A stretch of DNA of 64,000 nt. Origin: Sinomicrobium soli. GTDB lineage: Bacteria; Bacteroidota; Bacteroidia; Flavobacteriales; Flavobacteriaceae. Position 1 is the first letter of the stretch, and every line of letters begins with the position of its first letter. Of the stretch, positions 34,299-43,776 are shown one piece after another. The notes under the pieces are model-generated. The model searched no databases, was not told where the DNA came from, and worked only from the letters and a program-made list of their open reading frames with translations. The position numbers were made by a program, and so were the translations under genes. The stretch lies in the NCBI RefSeq assembly GCF_003285545.1, contig NZ_QLNV01000003.1, forward strand, positions 372,001 to 436,000, written 5' to 3'.

Positions 34299-35408
34299 AT
34301 GGGAGCCCTGCAGGTAACGGCCATTACCCTTTCCTCCTTTTTTGCTCTCGCTACACTGGCCGCCCGGATACGGATGGACGACTGGTGGATACGCATGTTC
34401 GATTTTCCCAGGGTACAGTTATGGGGTATCGGGCTGGCTGCACTGGTTCTGGCCCTATGCGCTTTCGACACCGCTTCCCCGTGGTTCTATATCTTATCCG
34501 GTATCGTACTACTGCTGTTGGTATACCAGGGAATAAAGATATGGCCCTATACCTTTTTACATCCGAAAGAGGTGTACCGTTTTAAGGGAAAAGAAGATAA
34601 GAGCAACCGGATCTCTGTACTGGTCAGCAATGTGCTCACCTCCAACCGCAATACAGGCAAGCTTCTGGAGCTTATCCGGAAAAAGAATCCCAGCATGGTG
34701 CTTACCCTCGAATCGGATTCGTGGTGGGAAAAGCAGCTGGATGTACTGGAAAAGGACTATCCGTATACCGTAAAGATCCCGCTGGACAATCTCTACGGCA
34801 TGCACCTGTATTCCAGTCTCGAACTGGAGGATGCCAAAACCATGTACCTGGTAAAAGACGATATCCCTTCCATCGAAGCCTATGTAAAACTGCCCTCGGG
34901 CAAAAGGGTAAAGATATACTGCCTGCACCCCATGCCGCCCAGCCCTACCGAAAGCGATACCTCTACCGACCGGGATGCCGAACTGCTCCTGGTAGGGAAA
35001 AAGGTGAGCAAAAAGGAGGAAACGACCATAGTTTTCGGCGACCTCAACGATGTGGCATGGTCTTATACCACCGTATTGTTCCGCAAAATAAGCGGACTAC
35101 TCGACCCGAGGATCGGCCGCGGGATGTTCAGTACCTTTCACGCCGGTTACTTTTTTCTGCGATGGCCGCTGGATCACCTGTTCCACTCCAATGATTTTAT
35201 GCTTAACGGTATACAGCGCCTGCCCGGCATGGGATCTGACCATTTCCCCATTTATGCCGACCTGCAATACAGACCCATGGCCGAAAAGGTACAGGAAGAA
35301 CCCGAAGTCGACAGGGAGGACAAGGAACTGGCTGCCGAAAAGATCGATAAGGCAGACCCGATACTCAAAAAGGAAAACACACAATACAAGCGGCCGGCGA
35401 TATCCTGA
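34299..35408 (+). CDS. Membrane-anchored endonuclease/exonuclease/phosphatase-family protein
   Basis: A 369-residue protein with three N-terminal membrane segments (about 3-20, 45-65, 70-90) and an EEP catalytic domain (about 108-335). Active-site features are LVSNVL, TLESDSWWE, CLHPMPP, GDLND and SDHFPIYADL near the end. Its C-terminal ~35 residues are highly charged (KVQEEPEVDREDKELAAEKID). The fold cleaves phosphodiesters in DNA, phospholipids or inositol phosphates; the substrate is not known. Its ATG directly follows the stop of the Pmp3-type gene. It converges with the next gene with a 2-base gap. Confidence 0.85.
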   Translation: MGALQVTAITLSSFFALATLAARIRMDDWWIRMFDFPRVQLWGIGLAALVLALCAFDTASPWFYILSGIVLLLLVYQGIKIWPYTFLHPKEVYRFKGKEDKSNRISVLVSNVLTSNRNTGKLLELIRKKNPSMVLTLESDSWWEKQLDVLEKDYPYTVKIPLDNLYGMHLYSSLELEDAKTMYLVKDDIPSIEAYVKLPSGKRVKIYCLHPMPPSPTESDTSTDRDAELLLVGKKVSKKEETTIVFGDLNDVAWSYTTVLFRKISGLLDPRIGRGMFSTFHAGYFFLRWPLDHLFHSNDFMLNGIQRLPGMGSDHFPIYADLQYRPMAEKVQEEPEVDREDKELAAEKIDKADPILKKENTQYKRPAIS

Positions 35409-35410
35409 CC

Positions 35411-36616
35411 CTATTCCTTTCCGTCTGCATAATCCTGAAGATAGGCATACGCGGGGGTCAGTTTTCCCTGAAACGTCATTCTCGCCCGTTCGAGTATTCC
35501 TTCTTTATCACCGTCAAAAAAAGCCGGGATAACATGCCTGGAAAACATCTCCCCGAAGCCTTCGCTGGCATCACGTGGCAATTCACAGGGCAGGTTGTCC
35601 ACAGCCATGACGGTAATGGCATTTTTTTCCCGGTATCCCACCTCTTCCCCGCTATGCGGATCGTATCCGTATAAGGGTTCGGCTATGGTAGAGGCCCTTA
35701 TGGTAGCGGCAACAGGCCCGTCTATATCACAACTGATATCGGCGATCACCCGGATACGGAAATCGGGCGACCGCATATCTTCCCGGGTAATGATGGGAGG
35801 GGCTCCCTCCCCGTAAAAATGCCCGGCGATATACAGATCGGTTTCCCTGGCAAAACGGAAAAAATCAGAAACATAATCTCCCGGGTTCTGATAAAAATCT
35901 TCGGGAGAAAACACTTTTCCATCCTTCCTCTTATTGTATTCCGTCACATCGATCTGGCAATATACCGGCCCTTTGGGGTCTGAAGCGAGGTATTCCTTAT
36001 ATCCCACCTCTCTCAGGCCGATCCCCTCCAGGATTTCCCGGGCGCCGGCACCTACCCGGCCCTTCCCGGTGAGCAGTATCTTCATACCGGGAAACCGGAC
36101 ACCCCTCAACACGGTCAGCAACGCCTCCATATCAGGAAGCGTCCATGCCCCGGGCAGGTCGTAAAGACCTGACCTCAGCCCGTATGCCCTGAGCCCGTTG
36201 TAGGTGCCCACAATACCGGCATACCGCCCGAAAGCCACCAGGCGCTGCCCCGAGGGCGCTGTAATCACTTCGTGATCGTAAAGCTCTATGTTTTTGTCGA
36301 GAACGGCCCGTAACAATTCCCGGTTATAGGGTTGTTTTTTAATCGTATGCGAGAAGAAAAAATACTTCTTTCCCGGGATCAGGGCATCCACAGGAACCTC
36401 CTTGACCCCGAGAAGTATATCACAAGCCTGCATATTTGCGGTCACCGGGATATGCTCCGCCTCATATTCTTCATCCCGGAATACCCGCATTTCCGAAGGT
36501 TCTACACATAATTCCACTTCCGGAAACTGCTGCCGGATCTTTTTACAGGCTGCAGGAGAAAGCACGACCCTTCTGTCGGGCGGATTTTTTCTTTCCCTGA
36601 TGATCCCTATCCTCAT
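35411..36616 (-). CDS. Alanine dehydrogenase / saccharopine dehydrogenase (LYS1)-like NAD(P) oxidoreductase
   Basis: A cytosolic oxidoreductase of 401 residues. The N-terminal AlaDh_PNT-type domain has RERKNPPDRRVVLSP, K72 (VKEVP) and H90 (FSHTIKKQPYN), matching the catalytic Lys/His of LYS1-type saccharopine dehydrogenases better than true alanine dehydrogenases. The nucleotide site is at MKILLTGKGRVGAGAREILEGIG. Flavobacterial homologues are usually labelled alanine dehydrogenase; the His-Lys pattern makes that label doubtful. The substrate is unknown. It ends 2 bases from the converging EEP gene. Confidence 0.85.
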   Translation of the reverse strand: MRIGIIRERKNPPDRRVVLSPAACKKIRQQFPEVELCVEPSEMRVFRDEEYEAEHIPVTANMQACDILLGVKEVPVDALIPGKKYFFFSHTIKKQPYNRELLRAVLDKNIELYDHEVITAPSGQRLVAFGRYAGIVGTYNGLRAYGLRSGLYDLPGAWTLPDMEALLTVLRGVRFPGMKILLTGKGRVGAGAREILEGIGLREVGYKEYLASDPKGPVYCQIDVTEYNKRKDGKVFSPEDFYQNPGDYVSDFFRFARETDLYIAGHFYGEGAPPIITREDMRSPDFRIRVIADISCDIDGPVAATIRASTIAEPLYGYDPHSGEEVGYREKNAITVMAVDNLPCELPRDASEGFGEMFSRHVIPAFFDGDKEGILERARMTFQGKLTPAYAYLQDYADGKE

Positions 36617-36713
36617 ATTAACACTTATTTATAACTTTCTGGCACACTATTTGTTCCAAATGTAACCGTTGTAATTATTTTCCGCAAGGTTTCCGGCGAA
36701 TAATTTTTTGTTG

Positions 36714-36721
36714 TAACTTTG
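36714..36721 (+). promoter_or_regulatory. -7 promoter box of ssrA
   Basis: TAACTTTG matches TAnnTTTG and lies 36 bases before the mature tmRNA 5' end, implying a short 5' leader that is trimmed. Confidence 0.6.
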
Positions 36722-36757
36722 TACCCTTATACGTCACAGCAACGTTCTTTACATACT

Positions 36758-37152
36758 GGGGTCGACTGGTTTTGACAGCGGGTCGAATTGAATTGTAAGC
36801 ATGCAGAGCGCCGGGACACAGCTCTTAAATCTCATGTTTCACACCTTTTAAATGGCGAGAATAACTACGCTCTTGCTGCGTAATCTGAATTACAGTAGGA
36901 TTTAGCCACGTTTCCGCAAGGCGGAAAAGCGAGATGTCTCCGGATAGCCCTTGTTGACGGCGGTCCGCAAGGAGGCACCATAAAAGTCAACATAGAAACA
37001 CTGTAGCTTCGCCAGTGTTTTAAACTTTAAGAAGCTAAGCACAGGGTAGGCGGTTTCCGGTCAGCCCCGTGTCGAAAAACAAACGGAAACTAAGCATGTA
37101 GAAAGCATTTTGATTGCCTGTTTGGACGAGAGTTCGATTCTCTCCGACTCCA
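36758..37152 (+). ncRNA. ssrA: tmRNA (transfer-messenger RNA)
   Basis: The 5' end GGGGTCGACTGGTTTTGACA and the 3' end (GAGAGTTCGATTCTCTCCGACTCC plus A) form the tRNA-like part: GGGGTCG pairs with CGACTCC. The tag frame at 36854-36883 reads GGC GAG AAT AAC TAC GCT CTT GCT GCG TAA, that is GENNYALAA. CCA is not encoded (CTA follows). It rescues stalled ribosomes with SmpB. A strong terminator follows. Confidence 0.97.
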
Positions 37153-37156
37153 CTAA

Positions 37157-37202
37157 CAACCCTCTTGTAAACCAAGTGTTTACAAGAGGGTTGTTTGTTT
37201 TT
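37157..37202 (+). terminator. Terminator after tmRNA
   Basis: CAACCCTCTTGTAAAC (37157-37172) pairs perfectly with GTTTACAAGAGGGTTG (37178-37193) around a 5-base loop, followed by a T-rich tract. Confidence 0.9.
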
Positions 37203-37321
37203 ATGAAAAACTGGAATCACCCTCATGGCATAGGTGTTATAAACCCGGTAAACTTTTCACTTTATCCTGAAAATTCATTGACAGGCTTTATAATTTACAT
37301 GCCTGTGCAACAGCACCGATG

Positions 37322-38233
37322 CTATGTACTGGCTTTGCCGTATTCGAATATTTCCAAAAAGTGTTTTATAAATTCTTTTGTATACTTCCCGTCCCTGTCC
37401 AGATTCGGGTCCAGAATTGTCACTTCCATCCCGATGGCTTTGTCACTTGATAACAGCGGTTTCAACAATTCGGAAAATTCCTCGTAGGTCAGCCCGTCTT
37501 TTTCCCTGCTGTCGACTGCCGGCATTATCTCATCGTTGAGGGCGTCCACATCAATATGTATAAAAAAACCATCCAGGTTTCGCTGATGGATCAATTCCAG
37601 GAATTTCTTTGCCGTACTTTCAAATCCGTTGGCACGAACTGCTTTTAAATCGAAATATCGTATACCGGAATTGATTATGGGTTTTACATAATCTTCGTCA
37701 TATTCCCTGTTCCCTACACAGAAAACATGCGCTTCTTCGAAATATGGCTTTTCAGATAGAATATCGGTCAGTTTATCGTGGCCGTGCCCGGTAACAATAG
37801 CCAAATCCATTCCCGCCGCACCACCGGTATGCGAAAGCTCCGGCCCTATAAAATCTGTATGTCCGTCAATGTAGAAAAGTCCGAATTCTCCTTTTTGTTT
37901 TAAAGCGACGGAGTTCCCTATCAGTATACTGCAATCTCCACCGAGAATGAGTTGAAAAGTGTCCTCATTTAATCGTTCTTTCAACAGTTTGCTTTGTTGT
38001 ATCGCATACTCAGCAATTTTATCCGCATTTCTGACCCCGGATTCTTCGTCCATTTCCATTGAATAGACGGGAGGCTCTATGCGGTAAACCTTTTTCGGGT
38101 TAATTTGTTCGTGAAATCCGAAGGTTTGCAGCCAGTCAGGTAGTTTTTTTACACCGGGCTCAACTTCCGTTGCGTTCTTTTTCAGTCCTAAGTTCGAAGG
38201 AAATTCGATGATATTTATTTCTCTGCTGTTCAT
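37322..38233 (-). CDS. Arginase/agmatinase/formiminoglutamase-family ureohydrolase with GGDCS motif
   Basis: A 303-residue enzyme of the ureohydrolase fold. The metal motifs are G98-G-D-C-S102 (the usual His is Cys), D123-G-H-T-D127 and IDVDALND near residue 225 (the usual DxDxxDP ends in ND). It would hydrolyse a guanidino-type C-N bond, but the substrate cannot be told. The GGDCS variant also occurs in a branch of bacterial arginase-like proteins I recall. Start: the ATG at 38233 (MNSREINIIEFPSNLG); the longer frame has no family similarity. It is divergent from the next gene. Confidence 0.88.
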   Translation of the reverse strand: MNSREINIIEFPSNLGLKKNATEVEPGVKKLPDWLQTFGFHEQINPKKVYRIEPPVYSMEMDEESGVRNADKIAEYAIQQSKLLKERLNEDTFQLILGGDCSILIGNSVALKQKGEFGLFYIDGHTDFIGPELSHTGGAAGMDLAIVTGHGHDKLTDILSEKPYFEEAHVFCVGNREYDEDYVKPIINSGIRYFDLKAVRANGFESTAKKFLELIHQRNLDGFFIHIDVDALNDEIMPAVDSREKDGLTYEEFSELLKPLLSSDKAIGMEVTILDPNLDRDGKYTKEFIKHFLEIFEYGKAST

Positions 38234-38414
38234 CCGGCTTGCACATATACTATTTGTGTATAATACGGTTTGTGTATCCCGGCTACTAAAATAGTTAAAA
38301 AAACTACACTCCGAATGGCATCGAGGTATACCCCTGAAAAATACCCTCAACAGGGTATTTCTCCCCTGAAAGGCATGCCGTATTTTTATATCCCATACTC
38401 AACACCGACCAGCC

Positions 38415-40742
38415 ATGAAACAAAAACTACTCCGGTTATTTCTCGTCCTGTGTTCCTTTTCCCTCTTTGCCCAGGAAGCCACCCTGAACGTAAAAGGCCT
38501 GGAAAACAGCTATCGCATAACCCTCAGTGACGATTCGAAAGGTACCGTAACGGCATTGATTACTGATGCTGCCAATAAGGGAAACCCTTACCAGCTCTTC
38601 TTTCCCAAAGACACTTCGGTTTACCATTCCATGCAAATGATCCTCGCCAACCTGGAAAATAGTTCCGGAGAACTTCTGCTTGAAATTCCGGGAACCGACC
38701 TGGTATTAAAAATGGAGTCTAAAGATGTTCCCTATGAAACCCTGTTCACACTTCTCGACCAGGAAACGTTTGTGAAGATCATCCGCCGGAGATCGGTCTA
38801 TATCAAAGAGCAGACATCCTTTGAGGATTTTATAAAAAGTATTAAAAAAGACAGTGTAAAGCCCCTGATCCCGGATGCTGAAATACTCCGGTTTGAAAGG
38901 AGGGAAAATGACAGTGTGGTGCTGAACTTTAATGACACCGATATCATCCGGGGTGACGATGAAAACGGGTATTACGGGAATCTGTATCAAACCATCAAGG
39001 ATAACGGTTCCGACAGTACGATAATACGCCTGCTTATTCCCGAAGACCATTTTAAGGCAGCCTTGTCCTTTATCCCGGAAACTTCCGGTGTAGACAGGCT
39101 TTCCCTGCTCCTCAACCAGTTCAACGGGAGTGACGATTTTACTTTCCTGCAAACCGTGTCCCTTACCGACGGCTCTTCTTTGCCTTTCCCGTATGAAGTG
39201 GGAATAAGGCCGGATACGAAAGAACGCTCCTATACCCTGCGCTGGTGTGATACCCGGAACGACTGTACCATCACACAGAAAATGGGTTTTACCGCAAGCC
39301 AGCCGGTGTTTGAGTCGGTAGTGAAAGACTTTATAACACACCGGTTAGATCCGGACGGCCTGTCTGTTTCCGAAACCGACCTGGCCTTACTGTACGAAAA
39401 AATAAGGGGGCATAATGAAAATACCATGATCTCGGCTTCCGTAAAACCCTTCAGGGATACCATCGCCGACCTGGTACAACGCCTGGAAAATGCCGAAACC
39501 CGGTATTCGGGGCAATTAAAACTGAATGAAAGGGTTCCGATATATAATTCCATAAAATACGATATATCGGTAAGAAAATTCCCCTGGTTATCAAAAAATA
39601 AAAGGAAAACAGTATCCCGGAAAAAATTAGTTAAAAACAGAAAAGATATTTTCTCTCCACAATATGCTACCGTACGCTTCTACAACAACAAGGCCAAGGA
39701 AATCGTAGTGGTAGGTTCGCTTTCGGACCGTCCCGGGGAATTCGTTACCATAAATTTCAATTTCAGTGTTTTTATGCGCTCCATGAACGACTCGTGGAAC
39801 TATGTACCCCTCGCAGCTACGGGAAATAATGCCAGGGGAGTCTACCTGGATTATAACGATCTTTTTCAGTACTACCCTTACGACAGTTCGTTTAACTACG
39901 CCATAAGAAACAAGGAGTACACGGTTAAGGCCGGTGATACGGTAAAAATAGAGCAGCGAAAACTGATGGACTATTTTACCGCGGTGATCTTTTCCGATTT
40001 TCTGGGACTGAACAACACCAATGCCAACGCCCTTTTACAGGCCGAAGGAAGGGTAAAGGTCCCTTTGTGGCTTTACAACAAGGGCGTGACATCCTTTGTA
40101 CATTCAATCGGTGCCGATATAAATGCCACCGTCTACAATGGCTTTGACGATACCAGCAGACATATTGAAATAGACGACACCCGGGGTACCTCGGCATCGG
40201 GTGCGATACTCAACGACACCATCAGCCGGTTCGACCAGATCAGGTACAGCAACCTCAATGCGGGAATAAACCTCGGGTTATTTAATGTGGAACTGAAAGG
40301 GCTGTCTACCGACCTCAGCCTGCTTTACGGGCTGCGTTACTACCGTACGGGGCTTAAGCACAATTTCCTGGCAGAGGGAAAAGACCAGTCTGACGTCTAC
40401 CAGCTCAATGTTTTATCTCACGAGGTAGCAACCAATTTCGAGATCCGCCCGGAAATGAATTTCGGGGCCGATCTCAACATTGCCCTCAACTGGCTCAACG
40501 AAGCCGGGCACGACAAAGAGATCAATATCCATTATCTGAAAGATGACGGTAAAGACAACAAACTGGTACTCCGGCTGTACCTGAACCTGTACAGCAAGCT
40601 CAACCCCGATCAGTCAAACACCGGGATCTATGCGCGCCTCGGCGGTTTTTACCATCCCGGTTCCAAGAGCTATCACCCCCAGATCCTGGTAGGCTATGCC
40701 ACCAACCTGTCCAGTTTTGTCAACCGGTTCAGGAAGGAATAG
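38415..40742 (+). CDS. Large exported protein of unknown function
   Basis: A 775-residue protein with a clear signal peptide (MKQKLLRLFLVLCSFSLFAQ). I do not recognise it. The N-terminal third looks globular and rich in acidic residues. A basic stretch (KNKRKTVSRKKLVKNRKD) lies near residue 400. The C-terminal half has alternating beta-like strands (for example FGADLNIALNWLNEAG, KLVLRLYLNLYSKL, HPQILVGYATNLSSFV) that could form an outer-membrane barrel or a secreted beta domain. It contains a few cysteines but no lipobox. It stands alone, 181 bases from the divergent arginase-family gene, and converges with the sulfatase locus. Confidence 0.8.
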   Translation: MKQKLLRLFLVLCSFSLFAQEATLNVKGLENSYRITLSDDSKGTVTALITDAANKGNPYQLFFPKDTSVYHSMQMILANLENSSGELLLEIPGTDLVLKMESKDVPYETLFTLLDQETFVKIIRRRSVYIKEQTSFEDFIKSIKKDSVKPLIPDAEILRFERRENDSVVLNFNDTDIIRGDDENGYYGNLYQTIKDNGSDSTIIRLLIPEDHFKAALSFIPETSGVDRLSLLLNQFNGSDDFTFLQTVSLTDGSSLPFPYEVGIRPDTKERSYTLRWCDTRNDCTITQKMGFTASQPVFESVVKDFITHRLDPDGLSVSETDLALLYEKIRGHNENTMISASVKPFRDTIADLVQRLENAETRYSGQLKLNERVPIYNSIKYDISVRKFPWLSKNKRKTVSRKKLVKNRKDIFSPQYATVRFYNNKAKEIVVVGSLSDRPGEFVTINFNFSVFMRSMNDSWNYVPLAATGNNARGVYLDYNDLFQYYPYDSSFNYAIRNKEYTVKAGDTVKIEQRKLMDYFTAVIFSDFLGLNNTNANALLQAEGRVKVPLWLYNKGVTSFVHSIGADINATVYNGFDDTSRHIEIDDTRGTSASGAILNDTISRFDQIRYSNLNAGINLGLFNVELKGLSTDLSLLYGLRYYRTGLKHNFLAEGKDQSDVYQLNVLSHEVATNFEIRPEMNFGADLNIALNWLNEAGHDKEINIHYLKDDGKDNKLVLRLYLNLYSKLNPDQSNTGIYARLGGFYHPGSKSYHPQILVGYATNLSSFVNRFRKE

Positions 40743-40815
40743 GGCCAGCGTACTCTTAAAACAGGAAACAACAGCTAAGGCATTCCCGGTTGCAGCGGGA
40801 GCAGGCCACCGTATT

Positions 40816-42240
40816 TTACCGGGTTACCTTCCAGTTTTCCGGTGCTTTAAACCCCTTTCTGCCCTGACCATAGGGAGGTACGGATTTCCCGGGTTTGATG
40901 GCATCGTATTCTTTAACAATACGGAGCAGGTTTTCATAGACCTGTGGTTGTTTTTCCTTTACGCTGTGCTGTTCATAAGGGTCCTGCATAATACGGAAAA
41001 GGGCATCTTCCTTATGTTTCATTCTCGCATTTCCCGCATTGGCACGTACCAGTTTCCAGCTGTTATTGACCAGGCTGCCGTATCCCAGGTAAAAATCCCT
41101 TTCTACAGTGCTTTTCTGTCCTTTCAGTACCGGCAGGATATTTATACCGTCCAGCCCGGTGCCCCCTTCTTCATGACGGCATACCTCCAGCAGGGTGGGC
41201 AGTACATCTATATATCCAGTCACCTGGTCTACCGTCCTGCCTCCTTCAAAACCGGCGGGCCATTTTACAATGGCCGGGGAACGTACGCCCCCGTCCCATT
41301 CCTGGAATTTGGTTCCCCGCAACTTACCGCTGGACCCTCCTTCGCCCGGAGCGGCCCCGTTATCACTAAAGAAAAGCACCAGGGTATTCTCCTCGATCCC
41401 CTGTTCTTTCAGGGCCTTCATAATACGGCCTATACCGCGGTCCATACAGGTTACCATCGCCGCATAGGTCTGCCTGGCCGTATTCCCTTTTCCCTGGCTG
41501 CCTTCTCCCTTATTCCTGCCTATTTTCGGCTGGTTTTCATCATAACCGTATAGCAGCATATCTTCCTTTTTGGCCTGTAACGGACCATGCGGGGCATTAT
41601 AGGCCACATACATCAGAAAGGGACTACCGGTATAATCCCGGATACATTTTACCGCCTCGTCACTTATGAGGTCTGTGCTGTATCCTTTATCAAAAGAAGT
41701 GTCCCAATCGTTATGCCAGTCGAGTTCTCCTTCCCGCTTATGCGTAAAATAATCGATGGCCCCGTTATAATGCCCGTAAAAACGGGTAAAACCCCGAGAC
41801 AGGGGCAGGTATTCCTTTTTGGCGTGCCCGAGGTGCCATTTTCCGAGTACGGCCCGGTTTACATATCCCGATTGTTCCAGGTATTGCGGTAAAAACTTTT
41901 CATCGGGGTCTACGCCAAACTCACTCCAGGGCGGGATCACGGTCTGCCTTAACCCGAACCTGTTCGGGTATTTGCCGGTCATCAGTCCGGCCCGTGTGGG
42001 GGAACAAACCGGGGCGGTATAAAAATGACTTAAAACAACCCCCTCTTCTGCAAGCTGATCGAGATTAGGGGTCATGATCTCACTGCCGTGAAAACCTACA
42101 TCGCCCCAGCCCAGATCGTCGGCCAGGATAATGATGATATTGGGTTTCCCGGACCGGTCCTGTGCGCGGATATGGGAAAAACATATCCCTGCACTTACCA
42201 CAATAAGACAAGTCAGAAGATCTATTGATAGTGTTCTCAT
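40816..42240 (-). CDS. Exported sulfatase, arylsulfatase-B-like
   Basis: A periplasmic or surface sulfatase (474 residues) with signal peptide ending near AQDR. The formylglycine motif is C79-S-P-T-R83. The metal residues are in IIIILADDLGWGD and the FFSDNGA segment. The region following the active site (LPLSRGFTRFYGHYNGAIDYFTH) is strikingly like animal arylsulfatase B (GalNAc-4-sulfatase). It should remove sulfate esters from a sugar after maturation by a formylglycine-generating enzyme, which is not seen in this window. It is the last gene of the utilisation locus, 12 bases after the previous sulfatase. Confidence 0.93.
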   Translation of the reverse strand: MRTLSIDLLTCLIVVSAGICFSHIRAQDRSGKPNIIIILADDLGWGDVGFHGSEIMTPNLDQLAEEGVVLSHFYTAPVCSPTRAGLMTGKYPNRFGLRQTVIPPWSEFGVDPDEKFLPQYLEQSGYVNRAVLGKWHLGHAKKEYLPLSRGFTRFYGHYNGAIDYFTHKREGELDWHNDWDTSFDKGYSTDLISDEAVKCIRDYTGSPFLMYVAYNAPHGPLQAKKEDMLLYGYDENQPKIGRNKGEGSQGKGNTARQTYAAMVTCMDRGIGRIMKALKEQGIEENTLVLFFSDNGAAPGEGGSSGKLRGTKFQEWDGGVRSPAIVKWPAGFEGGRTVDQVTGYIDVLPTLLEVCRHEEGGTGLDGINILPVLKGQKSTVERDFYLGYGSLVNNSWKLVRANAGNARMKHKEDALFRIMQDPYEQHSVKEKQPQVYENLLRIVKEYDAIKPGKSVPPYGQGRKGFKAPENWKVTR

Positions 42241-42252
42241 AATTGTACGGTA

Positions 42253-43680
42253 TTAATCATTACGGACAGATTTTGCGGTTTTTTCCTTTTTCCCGCCCAA
42301 AGATGTTGCAAATACTCCGGGAATAGACCGGGAGAGTTCCGAAATAAGGTCTTTATACGAGGGGTCGGATGCGAGGTTTTTATGCTCATAAGGATCGTGC
42401 TTATGATCGTAAAGTTCTTCAGAACCGTCGGGATATCTTATATACCGGTACCTTTTATCCCGCACCGAAGAGTAGTTCTCGCCATAACTGGTAAACCCGG
42501 GACGGTTCCAGTCGGCCTCCGGATCGTTAAAAACCGGAACCATGCTTTTACCGCTGAATTCATGTGCCGGCGGCTCCAAACCGCAATAATCGACAAGTGT
42601 AGGGTATACATCGAGCAGGCTAACGGTCTGCAGGCATTCTGCCGGTGTCCTGCCGGGAAGCCTTACCAGAAAGGGCACCCCGTCTGCCTGTTCCCACAAG
42701 GTACTTTTTACCCAGTGGTTTTTCGTTCCGTTGTGAAAACCGTTGTCGGAATAAAAGACCACAATGGTATTATCCGCATACGGGCTTTTGTCCAGGGCCT
42801 CCATAACCCTGCCTATATTCCAGTCGGCAAACGAATAATTGGCACAGTATCCGCGTATCATTTCCAATAACACCTCTTCTTTGGAGCGCCCTTCCTTATG
42901 GTATTGCAGCAGGGAATCGACCAGCTGCCTGCCCTGCAGGGGAACGTCGTCCAGGTCGCCGGGCAGGTACCCGGGGGCCATGGTGATCTCTGCATTCTCA
43001 TACAGGTCGTAAAAGCGTTTGGGAGCCGTATACGGGGTATGTGGCCTGTAAAGACCGTAATACATAAAAAAGGGACGGTCGTGGTCCTGTTGTAAAAAGG
43101 ATATGGCGGCATTGGCATTGCGGACATCGGGAAAATCAGAGTCGGGGCCGGTCCAGGGCTTTATGGAGAACCATCTGCTCTTTGCATAGTGGTACTCTTT
43201 TTTTGCAAACGGGCCGAAACCACCGTGCTCCACCTTATTGTCAAACATCTTATCCTGCCTTTTCGCATTGATGGGAGCGTGGAAGATCTTGCCCATTCCC
43301 CATGTGATATACCCGTTCTCCTTAAAGGTTTCGGGGATCACTTCCGTAGTGGAGAGGGAATTGTTATCCCAGGTGCCCCTGTAGTTCACATAAGCTCCGG
43401 TCTCATAAGGGGCCCTTCCGCTAAAAAAGGAGGCCCTTGAAGGAATGCAAACGGGAGCCGCACAACTGGCGTGGGGAAAATACAGGGCCTGCGACTTTAA
43501 CCTGTCGAGCGCAGGGGTCTGCAACGGGGCATAATTTTTCAACATGCTCCACATATTCATATCATCGACAACAATGACGATAACATTGGGGCGCCGGTCC
43601 TGTCCCGTTTTTTGCGCAGGGCAAAACTGTATGCCCAGAATTGCGATAACAACGGTCAGCTTCTTTAAATATTCACACAT
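42253..43680 (-). CDS. Exported sulfatase, iduronate-2-sulfatase-like
   Basis: A secreted sulfatase of 475 residues with signal peptide MCEYLKKLTVVIAILGIQFC. The formylglycine motif is C78-I-P-S-R82. The DDMNMW metal segment, the CAAPVCIPSRASFFSGR box and VFYSDNGFHNGTKNHW are those of the iduronate-2-sulfatase branch (S1_7-like). Its relatives remove 2-O-sulfates from uronic acids, but family resemblance does not prove this substrate. It lies 96 bases downstream of the hybrid regulator and 12 bases upstream of the next sulfatase, forming a two-gene tail. Confidence 0.92.
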   Translation of the reverse strand: MCEYLKKLTVVIAILGIQFCPAQKTGQDRRPNVIVIVVDDMNMWSMLKNYAPLQTPALDRLKSQALYFPHASCAAPVCIPSRASFFSGRAPYETGAYVNYRGTWDNNSLSTTEVIPETFKENGYITWGMGKIFHAPINAKRQDKMFDNKVEHGGFGPFAKKEYHYAKSRWFSIKPWTGPDSDFPDVRNANAAISFLQQDHDRPFFMYYGLYRPHTPYTAPKRFYDLYENAEITMAPGYLPGDLDDVPLQGRQLVDSLLQYHKEGRSKEEVLLEMIRGYCANYSFADWNIGRVMEALDKSPYADNTIVVFYSDNGFHNGTKNHWVKSTLWEQADGVPFLVRLPGRTPAECLQTVSLLDVYPTLVDYCGLEPPAHEFSGKSMVPVFNDPEADWNRPGFTSYGENYSSVRDKRYRYIRYPDGSEELYDHKHDPYEHKNLASDPSYKDLISELSRSIPGVFATSLGGKKEKTAKSVRND

Positions 43681-43776
43681 TGTATTCTCATTAATAATAT
43701 TGCCAAATTAATACCGTTAAACAAAAAACATTATCACTTTTGTAGTTGTTTATAGAATAAATGTTCAATCTGTCAT

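Noticed and set aside
35411-36616. Plain alanine dehydrogenase label
   Set aside because: The VKEVP and FSHTIKKQP motifs fit LYS1-type saccharopine dehydrogenases better; I kept a superfamily-level call.
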